From contig NZ_JNLC01000012.1 of assembly GCF_000702305.1 (NCBI RefSeq), forward strand, positions 62,001 to 126,000: DNA of 64,000 nt. The letters are read 5' to 3'. Shown one piece after another: positions 1 to 8,368 of the stretch (the stretch's first letter is position 1; every line of letters starts with the position of its first letter). The notes beneath the pieces were generated by a model. It ran no database searches and had not been told where the DNA came from. It worked only from the letters and a program-made list of their open reading frames with translations. A program made the translations under genes and the position numbers. Origin of the DNA: Allobosea sp. 117. Lineage in GTDB: Bacteria; Pseudomonadota; Alphaproteobacteria; Rhizobiales; Xanthobacteraceae.

Positions 1-21
1 TTCAAGGCCGGCACGCTCTGA
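1..21 (+). CDS. 3' end of upstream gene (partial)
   Basis: The first 21 bases read as six codons (F-K-A-G-T-L) and a TGA in frame, then a 33-base gap to the ABC ATPase start. Given the ABC operon that follows, this is most simply the C-terminus of its periplasmic substrate-binding protein, but six residues cannot identify a family. Confidence 0.45.
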   Translation, partial: FKAGTL

Positions 22-54
22 CAAGCGCGCGTTCCCTCGAACATCGGAGCACGG

Positions 55-1155
55 GTGATGGCGAAGGATTCGCAGCCGATCCTCAACGTGGCGGGCGTCG
101 ACAAGACCTATGAGGGGGCGGTGCGTCCGGCCCTCGACAGGATCTCATTCTCGGTCGAGCCCGGCGAATTCTTCTCCATCCTCGGCCCGAGCGGCTCCGG
201 CAAGACGACGCTGCTGCGCCTGATCGCCGGTTTCGAGCGCCCGGACATCGGGCGCATTATCATTGACGGCGAGGACGTCACCCACGTCCCGCCGTTCCGC
301 CGCGACGTGCGCACGGTGTTCCAGAGCTATGCGCTGTTCCCGCATATGAGCGTGCTGGAGAACGTCGCCTATCCGCTGCGCATGGCCGGCGCCCGCAAGG
401 CCGAGCGCATGGCGAAGGCGCAGGAAGGGCTGGAGCTCGTCAGCATGGGCGAGTTCGCCGCCCGCCTGCCGCACCAGCTCTCCGGCGGCCAGCGCCAGCG
501 CGTGGCGCTTGCCCGCGCCATCGTCTGCCGGCCGCGCATCCTGCTGCTCGACGAGCCGCTCGGCGCGCTCGACCTGCGCCTGCGCCAGCAGATGCAGCAT
601 GTGCTGGTCTCGCTGCAGCGCGAGCTCGGCATCGCCTTCGTCTACGTCACCCACGACCAGGGCGAGGCCCTCTCCATGTCCGACCGCGTGGCGGTGATGA
701 GCGAGGGCCGCATCGCCCAGCTCGGCACGCCGCGCGAGATCTATTTCGACCCCTCCTCCGAGTTTGTCGCCCAGTTCGTCGGCTGCTCGAACCTGCTGCC
801 GATCGAGTTCGTCACCCGCGGCAGCGAGGTGACGGCGATGCTCGGCGGCCAGCCACTCGCCGGCCTCGACGCGCCGCGCGGCGATGCCGGATCGCGGGCC
901 GGGCCGGCGCGCATGGCGGTGCGCTTCGAATGCGTCCGCCTCGGCGCCCCCGGCGAGCCGGCGAACGGCGCCTGCAGCCTCGAAGGCACGGTCGAGGACG
1001 TGCTGTTCCTCGGCAATGCTCTGGAGGTGAACGTGCGTTGCGGCGAGATGAGCATCATCGCCCATGTGCCCTCGACGGGTGGGGAAGGCGCCGCGCCCGG
1101 CCAGAGGGTGCGGGTCATGTTCGAGCCGGACAACGCGACGGTGTTCCATGGCTGA
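55..1155 (+). CDS. ABC transporter ATP-binding protein, polyamine/opine (PotA-like) type
   Basis: Cytoplasmic ATPase that would energise uptake through the fused permease just downstream. Walker A GPSGSGKT lies at residues 44-51, the signature LSGGQRQR near 142-149 and Walker B ILLLDEP near 162-168, followed by the H-loop THDQGEA. A roughly 110-residue C-terminal part after residue 250 fits a TOBE domain as in PotA, CysA and FbpC. The frame opens with GTG at 55 and ATG at 58; either could be used. The stop overlaps the permease start by 8 bases, so the two are translationally coupled. Spermidine/putrescine-type specificity is inferred from domain layout and the aldehyde dehydrogenase downstream; other small organic solutes are possible. 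Confidence 0.9.
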   Translation: MMAKDSQPILNVAGVDKTYEGAVRPALDRISFSVEPGEFFSILGPSGSGKTTLLRLIAGFERPDIGRIIIDGEDVTHVPPFRRDVRTVFQSYALFPHMSVLENVAYPLRMAGARKAERMAKAQEGLELVSMGEFAARLPHQLSGGQRQRVALARAIVCRPRILLLDEPLGALDLRLRQQMQHVLVSLQRELGIAFVYVTHDQGEALSMSDRVAVMSEGRIAQLGTPREIYFDPSSEFVAQFVGCSNLLPIEFVTRGSEVTAMLGGQPLAGLDAPRGDAGSRAGPARMAVRFECVRLGAPGEPANGACSLEGTVEDVLFLGNALEVNVRCGEMSIIAHVPSTGGEGAAPGQRVRVMFEPDNATVFHG

Positions 1156-2902
1156 CATCGCCACCGAAGCCGTCGAAGCCGGAACCATGGCCACGCCCGT
1201 CGCCCGCCCTCTCCGGCTCCGGTCCTTCAGCATGCTCGGCTGGCCGGTCTATGCCTGGTTCGTCGCCCTCGTCCTGGTGCCGAACCTGCTGCTGATCGGC
1301 ACCAGCTTCCTGCGCACCTCCAACGGGCTGATCGTCTTCGATCCGAGCGTCGCCAGCTATCTGCGGCTGTGGAACTCCGCCAGCTTCCAGTGGCTGCTGA
1401 TGCGCACGCTGGCGACCAGCGCCGCCGCCGCCGTGCTCGGCTGCCTCATCGCCTACCCGATGGCCTATTACGCGGCGCGTGTCGTGCAGCGCGGCCGCTC
1501 GGTGCTGATCGTATTGGTGATCATCCCGCTGTGGATCAGCCTGCTGATGCGCGTCTTTGCCTGGCGCATGATCCTCGGCCAGAACGGCATATTGAACTCG
1601 TTCCTGGTGAACAGCGGCATCCTCGACCAGCCGAGCGAGGCCTTCCTCTATACCGGCTTCTCGGTGCTGCTGACCTATACCTACATCTCCATTCCCTTCG
1701 CCTTCATCGCCATCTTCACGGCGCTGGAGAAGATCCCGCATTCGCTGATCGAGGCCTCGCAGGACAGCGGCGCCTCCGCCTGGCAGACCTTCCGCCACGT
1801 GGTGTGGCCGCTCTCGCGCCCGGGCGTCGCCATCGGCTTCGCACTCGCTTTCCTGACCACGGTGGGCGACTACATCACGCCCTCCATGGTCGGCGGCATC
1901 GACGGCACCATGATCGGCATGGTGATCGCCTCGCAGTTCGGCATCGCCAACAACTGGCCCTACGGCTCGGCCATCGCGGTCTGTCTCATGGTGAGCGCGG
2001 GCCTCGTGCTCGCTTTCGTCATGTGGCTCGGCCAGACGAAGGGCGTGCTGATGGGCGACGAGGGCGCCAAGCCGCCATCGTCACGCGCACCGCGCACCCC
2101 CGGCGAACGTCTGCTGCGCGCCGGCGCGGCCGTCGCCTTCGCCGTACCCTATCTGTTCCTCTACGCGCCGCTCGCCATCATGATGCTGATGTCGTTCAAC
2201 GATTCCTCGGTGCAGGCCTTCCCGCTGCAGGGGATGACGCTGCGCTGGTACGTCGAGCTCGCGCAGAACGACGCGATGCTGGAGGCGGTGCAGCGCAGCC
2301 TCGTCGTCGGCTTCACCGTGGTGCTGGTTTCCACCGTGGCGGCGACCGGCTTCGCCTTCGCCATCCATTACGGACGGGTGCGTCAGCCGCGCTTCTTCGA
2401 GTTCGCGCTGGCGCTGCCGGTGGCGATACCGGGCGTGGTGCTCGGCATCGTCATGGTGCTCGCCACCCAGCTCGCGCACATCCCCTCCGGCGTCCCGCGC
2501 ACCGTCATCGGGCAGGCGAGCTTCGTCATGCCGGTGATCCTGATGGTGATCCTCGCCCGGCTGCGCCGGCTCGACGGCGCGCTGCTGGAAGCCTCGATGG
2601 ATGCCGGCGCCAATCACTGGCAGAGCTTCGTCCATGTGCTGTTCCCCTCGATCCGCGGCGCGGTCATCGGCGGGGCGCTGCTCGGCTTCACTTTGTCGGC
2701 CGACGACGTGATGGTGACGCTGTTCCTCTCCGGCACATCGCCGACGCTGCCGATCTGGGTGTGGAACCAGATGCGCTTCGGCTTCACCCCGTCGGTGAAC
2801 GCCATCTTCACGCTGGTCGGCGTCGGCTCGCTGCTGATCATCCTGCTGTGCAACCGGCTGCTCTTCCGCGGCCCGTCGCGCGGCAACGGCAGCGCCTCCT
2901 AG
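1148..2902 (+). CDS. fused dual ABC transporter permease (PotB-PotC-like, one chain)
   Basis: 584-residue inner-membrane protein carrying two complete permease modules that are usually separate proteins. Module 1 spans about residues 25-300 and module 2 about 325-580, each with around six hydrophobic segments. Each module has its own EAA loop for contacting the ATPase: EASQDSGASAWQTF near residue 201 and EASMDAGANHWQSF near 481. I chose ATG 1148, which overlaps the ATPase stop; the frame is open further upstream, but only inside the ATPase gene. Polyamine-type importers normally use separate PotB and PotC chains. The linker (about 300-325) is rich in Pro, Ser and Arg. Confidence is high for the family and moderate for the substrate class. 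Confidence 0.9.
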   Translation: MADIATEAVEAGTMATPVARPLRLRSFSMLGWPVYAWFVALVLVPNLLLIGTSFLRTSNGLIVFDPSVASYLRLWNSASFQWLLMRTLATSAAAAVLGCLIAYPMAYYAARVVQRGRSVLIVLVIIPLWISLLMRVFAWRMILGQNGILNSFLVNSGILDQPSEAFLYTGFSVLLTYTYISIPFAFIAIFTALEKIPHSLIEASQDSGASAWQTFRHVVWPLSRPGVAIGFALAFLTTVGDYITPSMVGGIDGTMIGMVIASQFGIANNWPYGSAIAVCLMVSAGLVLAFVMWLGQTKGVLMGDEGAKPPSSRAPRTPGERLLRAGAAVAFAVPYLFLYAPLAIMMLMSFNDSSVQAFPLQGMTLRWYVELAQNDAMLEAVQRSLVVGFTVVLVSTVAATGFAFAIHYGRVRQPRFFEFALALPVAIPGVVLGIVMVLATQLAHIPSGVPRTVIGQASFVMPVILMVILARLRRLDGALLEASMDAGANHWQSFVHVLFPSIRGAVIGGALLGFTLSADDVMVTLFLSGTSPTLPIWVWNQMRFGFTPSVNAIFTLVGVGSLLIILLCNRLLFRGPSRGNGSAS

Positions 2903-2970
2903 CGGAGCGCAAGGACAAGGCGTGCCGCTCGAACCTACGGATTTTCAGAGCCTGCGAAGGGGACAAGCAG

Positions 2971-4434
2971 ATGCGTGAGTACGGTCATTTCATCGACGGC
3001 GTGAATGCCGGATCGACCGGCGGCGAGATGATCGCGCGGGAGAACCCCGCCACACGCATGCCCGTCGCCTCCTGGCCCGCCGGCACCAAGGCCGATGTGG
3101 ACCACGCCGTGGCGGCAGCCGGCGCCGCCTTCAGAGACGGCCGCTGGTCCAACCTGCCGGCGCTGGCGCGCTCCGACGTGCTGCGCAAGGTGGCCGAAAA
3201 GCTGCGCAATGACGGGGGCGCCCTCGCCCGCATCGAGAGCGAGGAGACCGGCAAGCCGCTGCGGCAGGCCACCGAGGAAGTGCCGTGGGCCGGCGACATC
3301 TGGGATTTCGCCGCCGGCCAGGCGCGCGCCATCCATGGCGACGTGCACTCCAATCTCGGCCGGGACAAGCTCGCGCTGGTGCTGCGCCAGCCGGCCGGCG
3401 TGGTGGCGCTGATCACGCCGTGGAACTATCCGCTCGTCGTGCTGAGCCAGAAGCTGCCCTTCGCGCTCGCGGCCGGCTGCTCGGTCGTCGTCAAGCCGAG
3501 CGAGATGACCTCGGGCACCACTCTCGAAATCGCCCGTATCCTGACGGAAGCGGGCCTGCCGGACGGCGTGTTCAACGTCGTCACCGGCGTCGGCGATCCG
3601 GTCGGGCAGGCTCTCGCCGAGCATCCCGACGTCCGGGTGATCTCGTTCACCGGCTCGACCGCCACGGGCCGGAAGATCGTCCAGGCCTCCGCTGGCAACA
3701 TGAAGAAGGTGGTGCTCGAACTCGGCGGCAAGAATCCCTTCGTCGTCTTCGACGATGCCGATCTCGACGCCGCCGTCGACAATTGCATCAAGGGCTTCGT
3801 CTACAATGCCGGCGCCGAGTGCTGCAGCGGCAGCCGGGTGTTCGTGCAGCAGGGCATCTTCGAGCGTTTCGCCGGCTTGCTCACCGAGAAGCTGAAAAGC
3901 GTGAAGGTCGGCGATCCCAACGACCCGGACACGGTGATGGGCGCGCTGATCAGCGAGACGCACTTCCGGAAAGTGACCGGCCATATTGCCGAGGCGCGCA
4001 GGCTCGGCACGCTGCTCCATGGCGGAGGCACGCTCGACGCGCTGCCGGGCTATTTCGTCGAGCCGACCGTGATCGCCGGGCTGCCGGCCGGCGCCGCGGC
4101 GCTGCGCGAGGAGATATTCGGCCCGGTCATCGCCCTCGTTCCCTTCACCGACACGGCCGAGGCCATCGCCGTGGCGAACGACACGGAATACGGCCTCGCC
4201 TCCAGCATCTGGACCGACAGTCTCAACACCGCCAACGAGGTGTCGCGCGCCATCGAATCCGGCATCGTCTGGGTCAACACCTTCCTCGACGTCGCCTCGG
4301 AAATCCCGATCGGCGGCATCAAGCAGAGCGGCTACGGGCGGGAGAACGGCCGTCAGGCCATCGAGGAATTCACCGTCCTCAAGACCATCGTCCAGCAGGA
4401 CACACGGACCATCGGCCGCTATCTGCCGGGCTGA
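2971..4434 (+). CDS. NAD(P)-dependent aldehyde dehydrogenase (aminoaldehyde/betaine-aldehyde type)
   Basis: Soluble 487-residue ALDH oxidising an aldehyde to the acid. The general-base Glu is in VVLELGGKNP (E250) and the catalytic Cys is C284 in GAECCSGSR, 34 residues later as in family members such as ALDH2. The substrate-loop motif TPWNYPL and cofactor motif GSTATGR are visible. The usual Gln two residues before the Cys is replaced (G-A-E-C instead of G-Q-x-C). Start ATG 2971 follows a purine-rich GAAGGGGA. It lies 68 bases behind the ABC permease on the same strand, so import of an amine or choline-like compound and oxidation of its aldehyde is a sensible pathway guess. The exact substrate is not determinable. 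Confidence 0.9.
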   Translation: MREYGHFIDGVNAGSTGGEMIARENPATRMPVASWPAGTKADVDHAVAAAGAAFRDGRWSNLPALARSDVLRKVAEKLRNDGGALARIESEETGKPLRQATEEVPWAGDIWDFAAGQARAIHGDVHSNLGRDKLALVLRQPAGVVALITPWNYPLVVLSQKLPFALAAGCSVVVKPSEMTSGTTLEIARILTEAGLPDGVFNVVTGVGDPVGQALAEHPDVRVISFTGSTATGRKIVQASAGNMKKVVLELGGKNPFVVFDDADLDAAVDNCIKGFVYNAGAECCSGSRVFVQQGIFERFAGLLTEKLKSVKVGDPNDPDTVMGALISETHFRKVTGHIAEARRLGTLLHGGGTLDALPGYFVEPTVIAGLPAGAAALREEIFGPVIALVPFTDTAEAIAVANDTEYGLASSIWTDSLNTANEVSRAIESGIVWVNTFLDVASEIPIGGIKQSGYGRENGRQAIEEFTVLKTIVQQDTRTIGRYLPG

Positions 4435-4475
4435 GCCGCGCATCCGGATCGCAGGAAGGACCATACGACATGCGA

Positions 4476-4502
4476 GAACGCGGCGCTCAGGGCGCCGCGT
4501 TC
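4476..4502. terminator. strong hairpin between convergent genes
   Basis: An 11-bp perfect stem GAACGCGGCGC / GCGCCGCGTTC with a 5-base loop lies between the aldehyde dehydrogenase stop and the end of convergent tctA. There is no long T-run, only GTCATTGT on the plus side, so it may be a weak bidirectional terminator or an RNA 3'-end stabiliser. Confidence 0.55.
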
Positions 4503-4538
4503 GTCATTGTAGTGGCTGGCCCGATGCGTCCCGGCGTC

Positions 4539-6074
4539 TCAGCCTGCCTGCGAGGCCCGCCCCTGCAGTTCCGCCTGCGCGCGCGCCGCACGCGCCTTGG
4601 CGCGCCGGCTGATCAGATAGGGCAGGACCGCGATGGCGATCGCCATGATCCACAGCACGATGGAAATGGTGCTGCTGAACAGGATACCGATCTCGCCGCC
4701 GCTGATGGCGAGCGCGTTGCGCAGGTTCACCTCCATCACCCTCCCCAGCACGAAGCCGAGGATGATCGGCGCCATGTCGAAGCCGAGCTTGCGCAGCAGC
4801 CAGCCGACCACGCCGATGCCGAGCATCATCAGGATGGCGAGCACGCTCGCATGGGTCGAGTACACGCCGACCACCGAGAGGACGAGGATGCCCGGCACCA
4901 GGATCCAGTTCGGCAGCAGCAGCACGCGCGAGAAGATGCCGACGAAGGGCAGGTTCAGGATCAGCAGCAGGACGTTGCCGACATAGAGCGAGGCGATCAG
5001 GCCGCCGACCAGTTCCGGCCGCTCGGTGAAGAGCTGCGGGCCGGGCTGGATATTGTAGAGCATCAGCGCGCCGAGCATCACCGCGGTGGTGCCGCTGCCG
5101 GGCACGCCGAGGGTGAGCATCGGCACGAAGGCGCCCATGGCCGTCGAGTTGTTGGCCGCCTCCGGCGAGGCGAGACCACGCATGTCGCCCTTGCCGAAAG
5201 TGCCCTCCCGGTCGGAGATGCGCTTCTCGGTGGTGTAGGACACCGCGCTCGACACCGAGGCGCCGGTGCCCGGCAGCACGCCGACCACGAAGCCGATGAT
5301 CGAGCCGCGCAGGGTGGCGCCGGTGCAGAACACGATGTCGGCCCAGCGCGCCAGCGTGCGCCCGGTGACCTTGATGATCGAGCCGCCGCTCGCCTGATGC
5401 TCCAGCATCAGCATCGCCTCGGAGATCGAGAACAGGCCGATCACCAGCACCACGAACTCGATGCCGTCGCCGAGCTCCGGCTCGTTGAAGGTGAAACGAT
5501 AGGCGCCGGAGGTGGCGTCGAGGCCGACGGTGGCCAGCATCAGACCGATGACGCAGCCAATCAGCGTCTTCACCGGCTGGTCGCCGACCATCGAGCCGAG
5601 AGTCGCGAAGGCGAAGATCATCAGCACGAAATACTCGGCCGGGCCGAAACCGATGGCGAGGCCGCTCAGCATCGGCGCGAAGAAGGTGAGGCCGATGACG
5701 CCGATGATGCCGCCAACGAAGGAGGACAGGCCGGAAATCATCAGCGCCTCGCCCGCCCGGCCCTGCCGCGCCAGCGGATTGCCGTCGAGCGCGGTCATCA
5801 CCGCTCCGGCGTCGCCCGGCACGTTGAGCAGGATCGAGGAGATGCGCCCGCCATATTCGGCGCCGGAATAGATGGCGGCGAGCAGGATCATCGTGCTCTC
5901 GGCCGGTAGGCCCAGCGTGTAGGCGATCGGCAGCAGCAAGGCGATGCCGTTGATCGGCCCGATCGCCGGCAGCGCGCCGATCAGCGTGCCGAGGAAGCAG
6001 CCGATGAAGCCGATGAGGAGGTTGGTCGGCGTCAGCGCGACGGCGAAGCCGGTCCACAGATAGCTCAAATCCAT
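4539..6074 (-). CDS. tctA: tripartite tricarboxylate transporter large permease TctA
   Basis: 511-residue large membrane subunit of a TTT (tripartite tricarboxylate transporter) system, a secondary importer using a periplasmic receptor. About 10-12 hydrophobic segments are visible, with the family's Gly-rich loops, e.g. GALPAIGPINGIALLLPI near residues 33-50 and the repeat-related GVLPGTGASVSSAVSY near 265-280. Start ATG at 6074 is preceded by AAGGGG at good spacing. It is the third gene of tctC-tctB-tctA, 12 bases after tctB. The solute (citrate, tartrate, other carboxylates) is set by TctC and cannot be read here. Confidence 0.95.
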   Translation of the reverse strand: MDLSYLWTGFAVALTPTNLLIGFIGCFLGTLIGALPAIGPINGIALLLPIAYTLGLPAESTMILLAAIYSGAEYGGRISSILLNVPGDAGAVMTALDGNPLARQGRAGEALMISGLSSFVGGIIGVIGLTFFAPMLSGLAIGFGPAEYFVLMIFAFATLGSMVGDQPVKTLIGCVIGLMLATVGLDATSGAYRFTFNEPELGDGIEFVVLVIGLFSISEAMLMLEHQASGGSIIKVTGRTLARWADIVFCTGATLRGSIIGFVVGVLPGTGASVSSAVSYTTEKRISDREGTFGKGDMRGLASPEAANNSTAMGAFVPMLTLGVPGSGTTAVMLGALMLYNIQPGPQLFTERPELVGGLIASLYVGNVLLLILNLPFVGIFSRVLLLPNWILVPGILVLSVVGVYSTHASVLAILMMLGIGVVGWLLRKLGFDMAPIILGFVLGRVMEVNLRNALAISGGEIGILFSSTISIVLWIMAIAIAVLPYLISRRAKARAARAQAELQGRASQAG

Positions 6075-6086
6075 GTCGGTCGCCCC

Positions 6087-6554
6087 TTAAAGGCCGAGAA
6101 GGCTGCCGCCCGGCAGATAGACGTCGAGCAGGTAGCGGAAGATCACGAACCACAGCGCCGCCTGCGCGACGCCGCCGATGAGCGCGGCGCGCCAGCTCGC
6201 CCCGAAGATGCGCCCGACGCCGACCACCATGACGGTGATGGCGATGGCGAAGCCGAGCGGCTCCAGCAGCAGCGCCGCCGCCAGCACCAGGGCGGGGATC
6301 GCCAGAGAGGCGGCGAGCAGCCGACCGCGCGGCCAGCTCTCCGCCCCGCTCGGACGCATCAGGTAGATCAGCGAGAGCAGCGCCAGCAGGCCGGCGAGCG
6401 CCAGCGGGAAGACGCGCGGCCCGAGCGGGTCGGAGGAGAAGGAGTAGGCGATGCGGCTCGCCTCCAACCCATAGAGCAGGGCGAGGACGAGCAGGACGAT
6501 CGCGCCGATGCGATCGCTCCGCGTGCTGGCGCGCGGGCCGGTCGAGGTCGTCAT
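6087..6554 (-). CDS. tctB: tripartite tricarboxylate transporter small permease TctB
   Basis: 155-residue small membrane subunit of the TTT importer, with four hydrophobic segments (about residues 15-35, 50-66, 80-100 and 105-150). The family's PRVFPLALAG-type region follows the first segment, and it sits in the canonical position directly before tctA. The N-terminal stretch of Thr, Ser and Arg is hydrophilic. It is separated from tctC by a strong hairpin, so it may be expressed less than the binding protein. Assignment rests on length, topology and gene order as much as on motif. Confidence 0.92.
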   Translation of the reverse strand: MTTSTGPRASTRSDRIGAIVLLVLALLYGLEASRIAYSFSSDPLGPRVFPLALAGLLALLSLIYLMRPSGAESWPRGRLLAASLAIPALVLAAALLLEPLGFAIAITVMVVGVGRIFGASWRAALIGGVAQAALWFVIFRYLLDVYLPGGSLLGL

Positions 6555-6574
6555 GACGGGTCCAATCGAAAAAG

Positions 6575-6599
6575 GGCGGCCCCGGTCACCGGAGCCGCC
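6575..6599 (-). terminator. intra-operon attenuator between tctC and tctB
   Basis: Read on the minus strand, a GC-rich hairpin (outer stem GGCGGC/GCCGCC, inner CCGG/CCGG, triloop) is followed by five T residues and TCGATTGG. That is an intrinsic-terminator layout placed just after the tctC stop at 6615. Partial termination here would give more binding protein than permease, as commonly seen in binding-protein-dependent transport operons. Confidence 0.7.
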
Positions 6600-6614
6600 G
6601 CCATGCGTGGAGGA

Positions 6615-7586
6615 TCAGAGACCGGCCTCGGTGGCCAGGGTCTTGAAGCGCTGCACGTCCTTCTTCACCTGCGCCTCGAAATCCGCGCCGATCAGGGTGA
6701 AGGGGAACAGGCCGCGCGCTTCGCGCTCCTTCACGAATTCAGGGCTTTCCGACAGCTTCTTGAAGGTGTCAGCCCACCACCGGTAGTCGGCATCGGAGAC
6801 CTTCTTGCCGACATAGTAGCCGCGCCAGACCACCCAGTCGAAGGCGTAGCCCTGCTCGCGCGCGGTCGGGATCGCGGAAAGCTCGCCCGGCAGGCGCTCG
6901 GGGGACATCACCGCGATGATGCGCACCTTGCCGGCGGCGTGGTGCTTCGCCATCTCGGACGCCTCGCCGGCGCCGATCTTGATGTGGCCGCCTTCGAGCG
7001 CGGTCAGCACCGCGCCGCCGCCTTCGAGAGCCACATAGCGGATCTTCTTCGGGTCCTGATCTGCGCTCTTGGCGATCAGCGCCGCCTTCATCCAGTCCTG
7101 GCTGCCGACCGCGCCGCCGCCGCCGATGGCGAACTCGTTCGGTGCCTTGCGGTAGGCCTCGACGAGATCCTTCATCGACTTGTAGGGCGAATCCGCCGCG
7201 ACGACGATGACGCCATAATCGGCGCCGAGCGCGCCGAGCCAGCGCACCGCGTTCTCGTCATACTGGCCGAACTTGCCCTGCGCGAGCAGCAGCGCCGAGC
7301 CGGTGGAGGCCGCGGTGATCAGCGTCGGGTCGGCCGAGCGCTTGCCGACCACATGGTTGTAGGCAACCGCGCCGACGCCGCCCTCCATGTAGGTCACGAT
7401 CATCGGCTTCTCGATCAGCTTGGCCGCGAGCAGCGAGTTCGCCGCCAGCCGGCAGGTGACGTCGAAGCCGCCGCCTGGCTTGGCGCCGGCGAGGCACTCG
7501 GTCTTTTCCGGAGCTGCCGCAGCGGGAAACGCAAAGGCGCTCGCAAGCACCACGGCCGCAGTGTAATAAGCGATGGTTTTCATCAT
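6615..7586 (-). CDS. tctC: tripartite tricarboxylate transporter periplasmic receptor TctC
   Basis: 323-residue Bug-family solute receptor. It has a Sec signal peptide (MMKTIAYYTAAVVLASAFAF then PAAAA) and the Bug-type N-terminal ligand motif AKPGGGFDVTCRLAAN. It would bind a carboxylate in the periplasm and hand it to TctAB. The open frame extends upstream to 7664, but ATG 7586 (or the adjacent ATG 7583) has GGGAGG six bases upstream and gives a proper signal peptide. It is the first gene of the minus-strand operon and divergent from tctD, with 104 bases between them. Confidence 0.95.
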   Translation of the reverse strand: MMKTIAYYTAAVVLASAFAFPAAAAPEKTECLAGAKPGGGFDVTCRLAANSLLAAKLIEKPMIVTYMEGGVGAVAYNHVVGKRSADPTLITAASTGSALLLAQGKFGQYDENAVRWLGALGADYGVIVVAADSPYKSMKDLVEAYRKAPNEFAIGGGGAVGSQDWMKAALIAKSADQDPKKIRYVALEGGGAVLTALEGGHIKIGAGEASEMAKHHAAGKVRIIAVMSPERLPGELSAIPTAREQGYAFDWVVWRGYYVGKKVSDADYRWWADTFKKLSESPEFVKEREARGLFPFTLIGADFEAQVKKDVQRFKTLATEAGL

Positions 7587-7657
7587 GTTCGACCTCCCGG
7601 TTGAATAGAAAAACGCCCGTCTTGAGCGGTGCTTGCGCGGGACGCTAGGGCGGGAAC

Positions 7658-7675
7658 CTGTCATCCACCTGTCAC
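7658..7675 (+). promoter_or_regulatory. PHO-box-like direct repeat between tctC and tctD
   Basis: CTGTCAT-CCAC-CTGTCAC: two 7-base half-sites in direct orientation on an 11-base period. This matches the classical PhoB box layout (CTGTCAT, 4 bases, CTGTCAY). It lies 16 bases before the tctD start and 72 bases from the tctC start. PhoB and TctD both belong to the OmpR family, which favours such tandem heptamers, so the site may serve PhoB, TctD or both. Confidence 0.55.
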
Positions 7676-7690
7676 GCCGCCGGCCGCCGC

Positions 7691-8368
7691 ATGCGCATTT
7701 TTCTCGTCGAGGACACGCTGGACGTCGCGGAGGCGATCATTGAGCGCTTCGCGCGCATCGGACACGTGGTCGACCACGAGACCGACGGCACCGCCGCCGC
7801 CGCAACGCTGGAGGCCACGACCTACGACCTCGTCATCCTCGACGTTATGCTGCCGGGGCAAAGCGGCTTCACGCTGCTGCAGCGCCTCCGTGCCGCCGGC
7901 CGCACCACCCCGGTGCTGATGCTCACCGCCCGCTCGGAGATCGAGGACCGCGTCGGCGCGCTCGACATCGGCGCCGACGACTACCTCGTGAAGCCGTTCG
8001 ACTTCCGCGAGCTGGAGGCGCGCGCCCGCGCGCTGCTGCGCCGCCGCCATGGCGACGCGACCAACATCCTGACCTGCGGCGACATCACCATCGACCGCTC
8101 GGCCCGCTCGGTGCAGGTCGGCGAGCGGGAGGTGCATCTCACCCGCCGCGAGGTCACGCTTCTGGAGATCCTCGCCTCCCGGCCGGGGCGGGTGTTCAGC
8201 AAGGAGGACCTGCTCGACCAGGTCTTCGGCTATGACGTCGAGGCGCCGTCCTTCAACGCCGTCGAGCTCTATGTCGGCCGGCTGCGGCGCAAGCTGCAGG
8301 GCGCCAAGGCGCAGATCGTGACCGTGCGCGGTTTCGGCTATCAACTGGTGCGCGATGGCGCGACGTGA
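7691..8368 (+). CDS. tctD: OmpR-family response regulator TctD
   Basis: 225-residue two-component regulator. The receiver domain (about 1-115) has acidic pocket residues E7-D8, phosphoacceptor D51 in LVILDVMLPG, and Lys in DYLVKPFDF. The C-terminal winged-helix DNA-binding domain (about 125-222) ends in VRGFGYQLV, the usual end of the OmpR/PhoB wing. It overlaps the kinase gene by 14 bases and is divergent from tctCBA, so its main target is very probably the tctCBA promoter. The name follows its position beside the transporter and its pairing with TctE. Confidence 0.95.
   Translation: MRIFLVEDTLDVAEAIIERFARIGHVVDHETDGTAAAATLEATTYDLVILDVMLPGQSGFTLLQRLRAAGRTTPVLMLTARSEIEDRVGALDIGADDYLVKPFDFRELEARARALLRRRHGDATNILTCGDITIDRSARSVQVGEREVHLTRREVTLLEILASRPGRVFSKEDLLDQVFGYDVEAPSFNAVELYVGRLRRKLQGAKAQIVTVRGFGYQLVRDGAT

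Noticed and set aside
4504-6153. A second minus-strand frame of about 550 codons overlapping tctA
   Set aside because: It is an out-of-frame reading of the same DNA with an Arg-rich product; the frame 4539-6074 gives the TctA motifs and membrane segments.
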